Below are positions 1 to 7,412 of a stretch of 24,605 nucleotides of DNA, in pieces. The DNA is taken from the IMG/VR virus record IMGVR_UViG_3300025892_000145, positions 1-24,605 of that record; one strand, written 5' to 3'. Under the pieces are notes generated by a model. That model was not told the origin of the DNA. It made no database searches and worked only from the letters and a program-made list of their open reading frames with translations. This DNA is from a virus. The position numbers and the translations under genes are program-made. Position 1 is the first letter of the stretch; every line of letters begins with the position of its first letter.

Positions 1-2106
1 AAAATTACTGATAATTCGACTGTTAAAATGTCTTATTATTCTAGTGAGAAGGAATTATTGAATTCTTTCATTAATTATTGGATTAAAGATTACCCAGATG
101 CTATGACTGGGTGGAATCTTCCTTTCGATATCCCGTACTTGATCAATCGTATTAAGAAAAAGTTATCTAATAATGATGCACAGCGTCTGTCACCCGTCCG
201 TAAAATCCGAGAGATTACGAGAAAGCAAAAGATGGGTGCTCAATATTCTCAAGATGTTCAAGATTACAATATTGAGGGTGTAACAACATGGGATTATCAT
301 GACGTATATATGAAATTTAATCTAAAACCAATCCCTAATAGGAAATTAGATACTGTTTTACAGATTGAGATTGGTAAAGGTAAGGTTGAATATGAATCAT
401 CTAATCTAGCTAAATTATCTGAGGATGATTGGGATTTATTCGTATTCTATAATATCGAGGATGTTAATGGTATTAAATTATTGGAGGAAAAGCTCAAATT
501 TCTAGAGACATGTAGGATTCTATCATATATGGGGTTAGTTCCTTTTGAAAAAGCTTTGGATACTCTACCTATTATTAATGGTTACTCATCTGTTAATGCT
601 ATGGAAGACGGACAAATTATCCCAACCTTTCAGAATAATGAAAATTGGCGAAAATTTGATGGAGCTTTTGTTAAAGAACCCACTCCTGATTTATATGAGA
701 GTATTGTGTCATATGACTTGAATTCTCTATACCCTATGACTATTATCACTTTGAATATGTCACCAGAAACTAAATTTGGTAAGGTTAAATACGTTGGTCA
801 ACATGCTATTGTTGAAGATAACACTGGTAAAGAAACTAAAATGACTATAGATAACTTTAAAACATTAGTTAAAAAGGTTAATCTAGCTGTAAGTAAGTCT
901 AATGTATTATTCACCCAAAATAAAAAGGGTATTTTCCCTAAATTAGTTGAAGAGGTCTATTCTAATCGTGTTAATGTTAAGAAAAAAATAGGTGAATTAA
1001 AAAAAGAAGGTAATCCTGAGAATGATTACGAGATTCAAAGACTATCTGTATATCAAAATTCATTGAAAGTTGTGATCAATAGCTTATATGGATACTGTGG
1101 AAATAAGTATGCTCCGATGTCTGATATTGATATCGCAGAGTCAGTAACCCTCACCTGTCAAAATGTTATTAAGGAGTCTGGTGATATTTTAGAGAATGTT
1201 GTTAATAAACTTTTAAATACTACTGATGTGACAAGTCTAACTTACCAAGATACGGATAGTTGTTACATTACTATTAAACGAGTTATTGATAAATATAAAT
1301 TAAATTTCTACAATGAAGATAAAACTGGTGTTAACCCAAAGGTTATTAACCTATGTCAGAAGATTGAAGATAAATTAAATCAATCAATTAAGCAATGGGG
1401 TGAAGATGAACTCAATTCAAAAGATTGTAGGTTCCAATTTAAGATGGAGGTTATCGCTGATAAGGGTTTATTTATTGCTAAAAAGAATTATGTTGTTCAC
1501 AAATACTATGATGAAGGTTTCGATGTAACCGAAGAGAAAAAACGTTGGAAATATACGGGTATTAAGTTAGTTTCAGCGTCTATGCCACAACGTATGAAAC
1601 CACTCGTTGAAAAAATCCTCCATAAAATTGTATTAACTGGTGATAAAAATATATCCGATGAAGAATATGTTAAAGCTTATGAAGATTTTGAAAAATATCA
1701 GTATGACGACATCGCTTTGATTAAAGCAATTAATAAATTTGATGAGTATGTTGGTAGATGTGATGGTTGGAATACTGGTAAAGGTATGTTAGCACATTAT
1801 CGTGGATCTTATTACTATAATAAATTATTAGATGATTTAGGTCTTGATAGTAAATATCAAATGATACGCCAAGGTGATAAGGTTAAATCACTGTATATAC
1901 AATCATCAAATAAATATGGTTTAGATGTTATTTCATATGTAGATAATTACCCAGAAGAGTTCAAAGAATTATTTGTTGTCGATAATCAAATTATGTTTGA
2001 AAAATGTATTAAAGATATTGTTAAACAATTCTATGATGCCCTTAAATGGAATATTTTTTCACCAAATTATCAACCTATGGTTAATATTGATGATTTTTTT
2101 GCTTGA
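1..2106 (+). CDS. 43: Family B DNA polymerase, T4 gp43-like (5' end outside window)
   Basis: Replicative DNA polymerase with 3'-5' proofreading exonuclease. The frame is open from base 1, so the ATG at 28 is probably internal and the true start lies upstream of the window. Visible motifs, numbered from that ATG: Exo II GWNLPFDIPYL (about 28-38), Exo III YNIEDV (about 142), polymerase motif A DLNSLYP (about 230), motif B K-x3-NSLYG (about 347-355) and motif C YQDTDS (about 406). The Exo I D-x-E motif is missing only because the window is truncated. The C-terminus ends NIDDFFA, a short acidic/aromatic tail like the sliding-clamp-binding tail of T4/RB69 gp43; that role is inferred. No intein or split is seen. 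The gene is followed at once by a sigma70-like promoter for the next gene. Confidence 0.97.
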   Translation, partial: KITDNSTVKMSYYSSEKELLNSFINYWIKDYPDAMTGWNLPFDIPYLINRIKKKLSNNDAQRLSPVRKIREITRKQKMGAQYSQDVQDYNIEGVTTWDYHDVYMKFNLKPIPNRKLDTVLQIEIGKGKVEYESSNLAKLSEDDWDLFVFYNIEDVNGIKLLEEKLKFLETCRILSYMGLVPFEKALDTLPIINGYSSVNAMEDGQIIPTFQNNENWRKFDGAFVKEPTPDLYESIVSYDLNSLYPMTIITLNMSPETKFGKVKYVGQHAIVEDNTGKETKMTIDNFKTLVKKVNLAVSKSNVLFTQNKKGIFPKLVEEVYSNRVNVKKKIGELKKEGNPENDYEIQRLSVYQNSLKVVINSLYGYCGNKYAPMSDIDIAESVTLTCQNVIKESGDILENVVNKLLNTTDVTSLTYQDTDSCYITIKRVIDKYKLNFYNEDKTGVNPKVINLCQKIEDKLNQSIKQWGEDELNSKDCRFQFKMEVIADKGLFIAKKNYVVHKYYDEGFDVTEEKKRWKYTGIKLVSASMPQRMKPLVEKILHKIVLTGDKNISDEEYVKAYEDFEKYQYDDIALIKAINKFDEYVGRCDGWNTGKGMLAHYRGSYYYNKLLDDLGLDSKYQMIRQGDKVKSLYIQSSNKYGLDVISYVDNYPEEFKELFVVDNQIMFEKCIKDIVKQFYDALKWNIFSPNYQPMVNIDDFFA

Positions 2107-2130
2107 AAAAATATAAAAATGTGTTATACT
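2103..2130 (+). promoter_or_regulatory. Sigma70-like promoter abutting the next start codon
   Basis: TTGAAA (2103-2108), a 16-nt spacer, then TATACT (2125-2130). The predicted transcription start, about 7 nt after the -10 box, falls at 2137, only 2 nt before the ATG at 2139. The transcript would have almost no leader. The -35 box overlaps the stop codon of the polymerase gene. A 10-nt palindrome, TATAGCTATA (2130-2139), lies between the -10 box and the ATG. Confidence 0.6.
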
Positions 2131-2138
2131 ATAGCTAT

Positions 2139-2543
2139 ATGAGTGAAAATGTAAATAAAAATGTAGTTGTATTCTCGGATGCAACAGGTCGTGTTCTTAT
2201 TGGTGAGTCAGTTCAGTTCTCTGAAAAGACTTCTAAGATTAAGAACCCTATGCTTATTCAAGCGCAAGATCGTGGTAACGGTCAAATGGCTATTGGGTTT
2301 ATCCCGTATACTTATCTTGAGCTTTTCGATGTTGATTCTGAGGGTGTTTGGACATTCCCAACGGAATCGATTGTTTGGAGCGATGGTGCTCCGTCTAAAG
2401 AGACTATTGATCTATACTTCGCAGTTATTACTAAATATAATGAAACTCGATTAAAGATGTCACAATCCACGCAAGAGCAACCAGAGTCTGATGATTCGGG
2501 TATTGTTGGAGCTGATGGTGAGGTTGTTGAGTTCACTAATTAG
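2139..2543 (+). CDS. Small phage protein, possible Sm-like beta-barrel, 134 aa
   Basis: Unknown function. I start it at ATG 2139 (MSENVNKNVVVF), not at the in-frame TTG at 2103, because the TTG lies inside the -35 element of a promoter whose start site is just before 2139. Residues about 8-65 alternate short strands: GRVLIGES, then IKNPMLIQ, then GFIPYTYLEL. This resembles the small Sm/LSm-like proteins found in T4-like marine phages; the match is from memory and weak. The C-terminal 30 residues are acidic and low in complexity. The gene lies between DNA polymerase and uvsX and is closed by a strong terminator, so it is probably a monocistronic early gene. Its closeness to replication genes suggests a nucleic-acid or replication accessory role, but that is inference. 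Confidence 0.75.
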   Translation: MSENVNKNVVVFSDATGRVLIGESVQFSEKTSKIKNPMLIQAQDRGNGQMAIGFIPYTYLELFDVDSEGVWTFPTESIVWSDGAPSKETIDLYFAVITKYNETRLKMSQSTQEQPESDDSGIVGADGEVVEFTN

Positions 2544-2562
2544 TATAAACCTAGTTTATCAC

Positions 2563-2599
2563 ATAAGCACCCACTATGCATTATATAGTGGGTGCTTAT
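2563..2599 (+). terminator. Strong hairpin terminator after the 134-aa gene
   Basis: A perfect 15-bp stem (2563-2577 with 2585-2599, sequence ATAAGCACCCACTAT and its complement) with a 7-nt loop (2578-2584). It lies between the stop at 2543 and the uvsX ribosome binding site. The tail after the stem is only moderately T-rich. A smaller inverted repeat, ATAAAC-cta-GTTTAT (2545-2559), precedes it. Confidence 0.75.
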
Positions 2600-2636
2600 T
2601 ATCAGTTACAAAACATCTAAAAAGGAATATTGAAAT

Positions 2637-3728
2637 ATGGCAGGTAAATTATTTAAACAAGCTCAAAAATTAAACCCATACGCTACAACTATGGATGATG
2701 ATGATACTCTTACTAAAATTGGTGGGTTTATCTCAACGCAATGTCATGCTATCAACGCTGTTTTTTCAGCGGATTTGTATGGTGGTATTCCGAAAGGTCG
2801 TGTAACTACATTGTTTGGTCCGTCACAATCTGGTAAATCGTTTATTTCAGCACTTGCTCAAAAGTCTGCCCAAGATGATGGTTTGGATGTTGTTATTTTT
2901 GACACTGAATTTGATAAAGATGGTAGAATGGAGAAAAGTTTAGGTGTTGATTTAAGTAGGGTGTTAACACTACCTATCGAATCTATTGAAGAGTTAATCA
3001 TCCAATCAACTAAGATGTTAGATGAAATTATTGGGGATACTGAAGAGCATGGTAAATATCTATTTATATTAGACTCTCTTGGGTTCCTAGCGTCTCAAAA
3101 ACAACTAGATGATGCAACTAAGAAAAACAAAGTTGCTATGGATATGGGGTTAAAAGCTAAACTCATCAAACAGTGGTTTAGTAATCTTAAAGGTAAAATC
3201 TCTAAATCTGGTTGCGCTTTCATTATTATTAACCATGAAATCGCTAATCCTAATCAGATGTACGATTCAATCTTTAAAGAGCAGGGTGGTGGTAAATCTA
3301 CTGAATTTGTATCGACTGTTATGGCTCACATTTCTGCTAAAAAAGAAAAACATGACGCATCTAACGAAAAGGATGTACAAACTATGATGGCTAAGAAAGA
3401 ATACTCTGGTCAACATATTAGAGTATTTACTCAAAAGAATCGATGCGCTATCCCACATAAAGAAGCTGAAGTTTACCTTAATTATGCTACAGGTATTGAT
3501 AAATATAGTGGACTTGAACCTCTTCTTGATAAACTAGATACACTTTATTTGAAAGATGCTCAAGGTAATGTAGGTAAAGGTCGTACATTTTATCTAAAAG
3601 ATGGTGACGAAGAAATTAAACTTGGTTCAATGAAAGAGTGGCGACATAGGGAAGACATTTGGGAAAAAATCTTACCTCAACTCAATGAGATTGTTAAACA
3701 AGAGTTGGCTTATAGGTCACATATGTAA
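2637..3728 (+). CDS. uvsX: UvsX-like RecA-family recombinase
   Basis: Strand-exchange recombinase of T4 recombination-dependent replication; it forms an ATP-dependent filament on ssDNA. The length (363 aa) is close to T4 UvsX (about 390). Walker A is GPSQSGKS (61-68), the catalytic glutamate is in FDTEFD (E91), and Walker B is YLFILDS (D146). A glycine-rich L2-like segment, KEQGGGKSTEF, lies near residue 220. The N-terminus (KQAQKLNP) is short, as in phage enzymes. The ATG at 2637 has a purine-rich AAAAGGA upstream, one of the better Shine-Dalgarno sequences in the window. It sits between two hairpin terminators, so it appears to be its own transcription unit, although no convincing promoter is seen directly upstream. 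Confidence 0.95.
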   Translation: MAGKLFKQAQKLNPYATTMDDDDTLTKIGGFISTQCHAINAVFSADLYGGIPKGRVTTLFGPSQSGKSFISALAQKSAQDDGLDVVIFDTEFDKDGRMEKSLGVDLSRVLTLPIESIEELIIQSTKMLDEIIGDTEEHGKYLFILDSLGFLASQKQLDDATKKNKVAMDMGLKAKLIKQWFSNLKGKISKSGCAFIIINHEIANPNQMYDSIFKEQGGGKSTEFVSTVMAHISAKKEKHDASNEKDVQTMMAKKEYSGQHIRVFTQKNRCAIPHKEAEVYLNYATGIDKYSGLEPLLDKLDTLYLKDAQGNVGKGRTFYLKDGDEEIKLGSMKEWRHREDIWEKILPQLNEIVKQELAYRSHM

Positions 3729-3750
3729 ATATATTGACTAAAAATAAGAC

Positions 3751-3778
3751 ACCACCACCATATAATATTGGTGGTGGT
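3751..3778 (+). terminator. Hairpin terminator after uvsX
   Basis: A perfect 10-bp stem ACCACCACCA (3751-3760) / TGGTGGTGGT (3769-3778) with an 8-nt loop TATAATAT, followed by the T-rich ATTTCTATTT. It lies in the 68-nt gap between uvsX and the glycosyltransferase gene. Confidence 0.8.
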
Positions 3779-3796
3779 ATTTCTATTTAATAAAAT

Positions 3797-4480
3797 ATGA
3801 ATAAAAAAATAGATATAGTTGTATGCTCATCTGGATCATATGATGATAGTTTGTTTAAAAAGAGTTATAAACAACTTAATGATGGTGAATACAATTTAAA
3901 TTTCGTAGAATTTAATAGTAAACCTATTTCTGAAGTATATAACTCTTTCTTGGACACTGATTCTGATTATATTATATTCTGTCATGATGATTTATCTATA
4001 GAAGACTCTCAATTATCTAAAAAAATTAATCAAGCTATTGGGGATGATTCTGAATATGATATATGCGGAGTTGCTGGTAACCGTAAATGTCGTATTCAAG
4101 ATAAAAACTTGTGGCATGTTATGGGTGATAGAGACACTAGGAGTGGTGCTGTAGCGCATTATATTGGTGATAGTGATATTAAATGTTTTATGACTGATTT
4201 TGGTCCAACCCCTAGTCGGTGTATTTTACTTGATGGGTTATTTATAGCTGTTAATGTTAAAAATATTAACAAGGTTGGGTTAAAATTTGATGAAAATTGT
4301 CCGTCGAAGTGGAATTTTTATGATATTTTATTTTCATTAAATGCTAATAAACTTGGATTAAAAATGACTTCATATCCGATATGGGTAGTTCATCGTAGTC
4401 ATGGTCTTGAAACATTTAAAGATGATGATTGGTCTAAGGGGAATGAATATTTAAAAAATAAATGGAGTAATAAAAAATGA
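3797..4480 (+). CDS. GT2-like (GT-A fold) glycosyltransferase
   Basis: Probable sugar transferase using a nucleotide-sugar donor; acceptor unknown. At 227 aa it has the layout of the compact Glyco_tranf_2_5-type family: an N-terminal strand IDIVVCSSGS, then NSFLDTDSDYIIFCHDDLSI, where H63-D64-D65 take the place of the metal-binding DxD, then GVAGNRK, LDGLFIAV (about 145) and a C-terminal WNFYD...VVHRSHG segment (about 172-203). No membrane segment or signal peptide is seen, so it would act in the cytoplasm, on phage DNA, phage protein or a lipid-linked host glycan. No Shine-Dalgarno sequence or clear promoter precedes the ATG. The stop overlaps the next start (ATGA). It is the obvious candidate user of the dTDP-sugar made by the 12107-14751 cassette, though that link is inference. 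Confidence 0.8.
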   Translation: MNKKIDIVVCSSGSYDDSLFKKSYKQLNDGEYNLNFVEFNSKPISEVYNSFLDTDSDYIIFCHDDLSIEDSQLSKKINQAIGDDSEYDICGVAGNRKCRIQDKNLWHVMGDRDTRSGAVAHYIGDSDIKCFMTDFGPTPSRCILLDGLFIAVNVKNINKVGLKFDENCPSKWNFYDILFSLNANKLGLKMTSYPIWVVHRSHGLETFKDDDWSKGNEYLKNKWSNKK

Positions 4481-5190
4481 ATAAAGAGTATAAAAATAAA
4501 GAATTAACAGGTATTTCTTATGAAAAAGATTTTTTAGGTGATTCCTCAAAGTTATATGGTGAAGAATATCTAGTTAATTCTAATGGTGATGTTGAAATTG
4601 ATCCATTAACTAATAAACCTATCGCTGCATCTTATATGGAGACTAATGGTGACAGGATTTTCAATGCGTTATTTGATGCGGCTAGTGAAAAAGCTGATGA
4701 TCCAGAAGAGATCGCTCGTGAATATGAAAAAATGGTAACTGAGCAAGCTGAATATCGTGAAGAATTGCAAAATAGAGTTGATAATCAGCTTGAATTGGGT
4801 GGTCTTAAGCAAGAATCGTTAGATACTGTTGGGCAAAAACATGCATCTGATGTATTTAATAAACAAGAAAGACATTTTCAACAGATTATGGAGCAAGAGC
4901 GTGAAGAATATAAGGATAATTTTGAGAAATTGACCGAAAAAATCACTGTACAAGAGAAAATATTGAATGAAGTTACTGAACGATTCAATAACCATGATCC
5001 TAATGATAAAGAAGGTAAAATTGAGTTATATAACGAGATCCATAGGGTTATGAATGAACTTGTGACTATTTCTTACAACTACGGTAGATCTATTGATAAC
5101 ATTGACACAGATGATGCGATTGGTTCACTATCAGCTTATGATACCTTCCATAATGAAGGTGATGTAAATAAATATATTAAAGAATTATGA
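4477..5190 (+). CDS. Coiled-coil protein of unknown function, 237 aa
   Basis: Not recognised. The start overlaps the glycosyltransferase stop (ATGA), and its own stop overlaps the next start (ATGA), so it is translationally coupled on both sides. A GGAG sequence lies about 9 nt before the ATG. The N-terminal 45 residues are mixed. From about residue 65 to 175 the protein is highly charged and heptad-like, rich in E, K, Q and R, consistent with one or two long coiled coils. A shorter helical segment (about 185-210) and an acidic tail follow. No catalytic motif, cysteine cluster or membrane segment is visible. Its immediate partner is an ABC/SMC-type ATPase, so it could be a structural or regulatory subunit acting with that ATPase; this is inference from position only. 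Confidence 0.8.
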   Translation: MNKEYKNKELTGISYEKDFLGDSSKLYGEEYLVNSNGDVEIDPLTNKPIAASYMETNGDRIFNALFDAASEKADDPEEIAREYEKMVTEQAEYREELQNRVDNQLELGGLKQESLDTVGQKHASDVFNKQERHFQQIMEQEREEYKDNFEKLTEKITVQEKILNEVTERFNNHDPNDKEGKIELYNEIHRVMNELVTISYNYGRSIDNIDTDDAIGSLSAYDTFHNEGDVNKYIKEL

Positions 5191-5939
5191 TTAAATCTAT
5201 TAAATTTGTAGAGGGGTTTGTATTAGACCTATATAAAGATGCACCTAAGCAGTTTAATTTTACTGATGGTATGAATATTCTATTCAGTGGTAACGGGGCT
5301 GGTAAAAGTGTTGCTTTAAAATTCCTAAAATCGTATTGCTCGATTCAAAAAGCTGGGTGGACTAATATAGTTGACCCAAAGGTGTTAGCACCTGATTCAT
5401 TCCCTCATGCTTATCGCGCATTTACTCCAGATAAAGATAGAGTAGTTGTTGATTGGGATGGTTCACCTGTTTTTTATAATTCTGGTGATATTGCTGACTC
5501 AAATGCTTGGTTCTTTCAAAAAGGTGGTCAAAGTGAAGATGGTTTATCATCTGAAAAGGAAAGATTTGATACAATGGTTGAAAAACCATCTTCTGGTCAA
5601 TATCGGCTTAAAAAGATCAATAAAATGTTAAATATTATTGGTAATCCTCCAGAAATTAAACCAAATCCGCTATATGGTGATGTTTCTGCTCAATTAGAAT
5701 ACCTAGACTCTCTACCTAAAGGGGATAAATTAACGATTCTTCTTGACGAGCCTGAAAGATCTCTTAGTTTACCTAAACAAGCTAAATTGTTAGATGTTTT
5801 AATGGGGTTTGCTGATAAACATCAAATAATTATGGCATGTCATTCACCTTTTGCCTTAAATTTACCTAGAGAAAAGGTTAATTTTATTGAAATTGAGCCT
5901 AACTATATATCTGAATGTGATAAATTGTTTAATTTTTAA
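5187..5939 (+). CDS. Free-standing ABC/SMC-type (AAA_21-like) ATPase
   Basis: P-loop ATPase with the full set of ABC-ATPase head motifs in 250 aa. Walker A is FSGNGAGKS (G35-S41), an ABC signature-like PSSGQ lies at 134-138, Walker B with the catalytic glutamate is ILLDEPE (184-190), and the switch histidine is in ACHSP (H219). It opens with the IKFVEGF...FTDGMNILFSG strand pattern seen in SMC/RecF/OLD-like heads. It is too short to carry the long coiled coil of Rad50/gp46, and the preceding gene could supply one in trans. It is coupled to that gene by an ATGA overlap and followed by a strong terminator, ending the 3797-5939 operon. The role is unknown; DNA repair, recombination and defence or counter-defence are all possible. 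Confidence 0.85.
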   Translation: MIKSIKFVEGFVLDLYKDAPKQFNFTDGMNILFSGNGAGKSVALKFLKSYCSIQKAGWTNIVDPKVLAPDSFPHAYRAFTPDKDRVVVDWDGSPVFYNSGDIADSNAWFFQKGGQSEDGLSSEKERFDTMVEKPSSGQYRLKKINKMLNIIGNPPEIKPNPLYGDVSAQLEYLDSLPKGDKLTILLDEPERSLSLPKQAKLLDVLMGFADKHQIIMACHSPFALNLPREKVNFIEIEPNYISECDKLFNF

Positions 5940-5957
5940 TTTAAATAATTTTTAAAT

Positions 5958-6002
5958 TAAAGATCCGTATTTGTTACGTAAAATAACGAATACGGATCTT
6001 TA
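5958..6002 (+). terminator. Long hairpin terminator
   Basis: A 19-bp stem (5958-5976 with 5984-6002, one G-U pair) with a 7-nt loop (5977-5983). The stem core is AAGATCCGTATT. The stem starts with TAAA and ends with TTTA. The downstream sequence is not strongly T-rich, but the region upstream is A/T-rich, so it may act in both directions. It closes the operon ending at 5939 and precedes the helicase promoter. Confidence 0.75.
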
Positions 6003-6026
6003 TGTGTACAAAAACGTAATATTTCC

Positions 6027-6065
6027 TCGACAAACTACAACATATACTATATTATACTATAAAAT
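6027..6065 (+). promoter_or_regulatory. Candidate early promoter for the helicase gene
   Basis: TCGACA (6027-6032), 17 nt, then TATTAT (6050-6055), with a second -10-like TATACT at 6053-6058. A 9-nt direct repeat TATACTATA occurs at 6043-6051 and 6053-6061, 10 nt apart. Any of the -10 choices puts transcription start within about 4 nt of the ATG at 6066, and no Shine-Dalgarno sequence is present. Confidence 0.45.
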
Positions 6066-7412
6066 ATGAAAATAAATGAACAATTTTTAGAAAAAACTAT
6101 TCTATTCAATGCTCTTAAAAATGAGTATTTTTTTGGCACTATTGTAGACCATTTGGATTTGAAATATTTTTCAGATAATGCGGTTGTGGCTGTACTTAGG
6201 AAGGTGCTGTCGTTTCATAAAGAATATAAAAAACACCCGAGTCTATCAGAAATTAAAATGGTATTGACTTCACCTGAAGATCAAACTCATTTTAAAAATA
6301 TCGTCAAAGACTTGAAACAATATGAGCTAGTTAGTGATGTTGATATTTTAATTCAACAAACTGAACAATTTTTGAAAGAAAAATCCATCATTTCGACTAT
6401 GTTTGAAGTTAGTGATGAGTTTAAAGATTTGGAACATAGTGAAATCGCTAAAAGATTCCAAGATGCGTGTAGTTTAACTATTGTTTCAGATATCGGTTTA
6501 GTTTATTTTGATGATATCGATAAACATATAGATTGGTTAAAACAACCGCATACTAAAATATCAACTGGTTTTGATTTTTATGATAAGAAACTTAAAGGTG
6601 GTTTTAATAAACATGGTAGAGCCATTTACATTTGGTTAGGTGGTACTAATTCTTGTAAATCGATGATGATCGGTAACCTCGCTGCTAATTCTATACGTCA
6701 AAATCTATGTGTTCCTATCATTTCTCTTGAAATGGATGAGCAATTGTATGCTCAGAGACTGTCTTGTAATTTTTCTGAAATTAAATTTGATGAATTGAAG
6801 AATGAAGAGGATAAGTTCAGATCAAAGATATCTGAATTAAAGAAACAGAACCCTGATGCGGATCTTATCGTGAAAGAGTTCCCCCCAGGAAGATTGACTG
6901 TCAATGATCTTGATTCATATCTTGCTCAATTGAAGAAAAAGGGTAAAAATTTTGATATAGTTTATTTAGATTATATCACTTTGATGAAAGCTGTAGGTGT
7001 TAATAATTTGTATGAGGCTGGTAAAAGATTAGCTGAGGATATTAGAGCATTATCATATAAATATGAGGTGTCTTTCGTATCAGTGTTACAAGCGAATCGT
7101 AGCGGTGTTTCTGGGCAAGAGCCTAAGTTGGATAATACTTCAGAATCTATGGGTATAGCTCATACAGCAGACTTTATGTCAAGTATCTGGAGAGAGGAAG
7201 AGGATTTTGAGACAAATACTCTAAGAACGGGTATTATTAAAAATCGTATTGGGGAAAATTTCGGTACCCAAATGCTTGAGTTAGATAATCACTTACGTAT
7301 TCGTGAGATTGATGCTATCTTTGAGGAAGATTCATCCGATATGAATGATTCCATTAAAGAACAAATTAAAAGTTTTTCAATTTTAGATAATATATTTGAA
7401 GGTGATGAGTAA
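6066..7412 (+). CDS. 41: Replicative DNA helicase, T4 gp41 (DnaB-like)
   Basis: Hexameric 5'-3' replicative helicase that works with the gp61 primase encoded at 15999. It has 448 aa (T4 gp41 is about 475). The N-terminal helical domain (1-150) resembles DnaB-type proteins. The RecA-like domain has a P-loop at 192-199 reading GGTNSCKS, then ISLEMDEQLYAQR (motif H1a, about 219), Walker B VYLDYITLM (about 298-306), VLQANRSG (H3, about 341) and RTGIIKNRIGENFG (H4 with arginine finger, about 386). Oddity: the invariant glycine before the P-loop lysine is a cysteine (C197, codon TGT at 6654-6656). The 3' end overlaps the next gene. Translation may be leaderless. Confidence 0.95.
   Translation: MKINEQFLEKTILFNALKNEYFFGTIVDHLDLKYFSDNAVVAVLRKVLSFHKEYKKHPSLSEIKMVLTSPEDQTHFKNIVKDLKQYELVSDVDILIQQTEQFLKEKSIISTMFEVSDEFKDLEHSEIAKRFQDACSLTIVSDIGLVYFDDIDKHIDWLKQPHTKISTGFDFYDKKLKGGFNKHGRAIYIWLGGTNSCKSMMIGNLAANSIRQNLCVPIISLEMDEQLYAQRLSCNFSEIKFDELKNEEDKFRSKISELKKQNPDADLIVKEFPPGRLTVNDLDSYLAQLKKKGKNFDIVYLDYITLMKAVGVNNLYEAGKRLAEDIRALSYKYEVSFVSVLQANRSGVSGQEPKLDNTSESMGIAHTADFMSSIWREEEDFETNTLRTGIIKNRIGENFGTQMLELDNHLRIREIDAIFEEDSSDMNDSIKEQIKSFSILDNIFEGDE

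Noticed and set aside
2167-2454. 95-aa plus-strand frame overlapping the 134-aa gene
   Set aside because: It lies in another frame of a gene with a better start, promoter and terminator; its translation is rich in L and R, as expected for an out-of-frame reading.
3734-3766. TTGACT plus TATAAT pair after uvsX as a promoter
   Set aside because: The spacing is 21 nt, and the TATAAT is the loop of the terminator hairpin, so transcription would start inside the stem.
3751-3778. ACC/GGT triplet run as a microsatellite
   Set aside because: It is fully explained as the two arms of a terminator hairpin.
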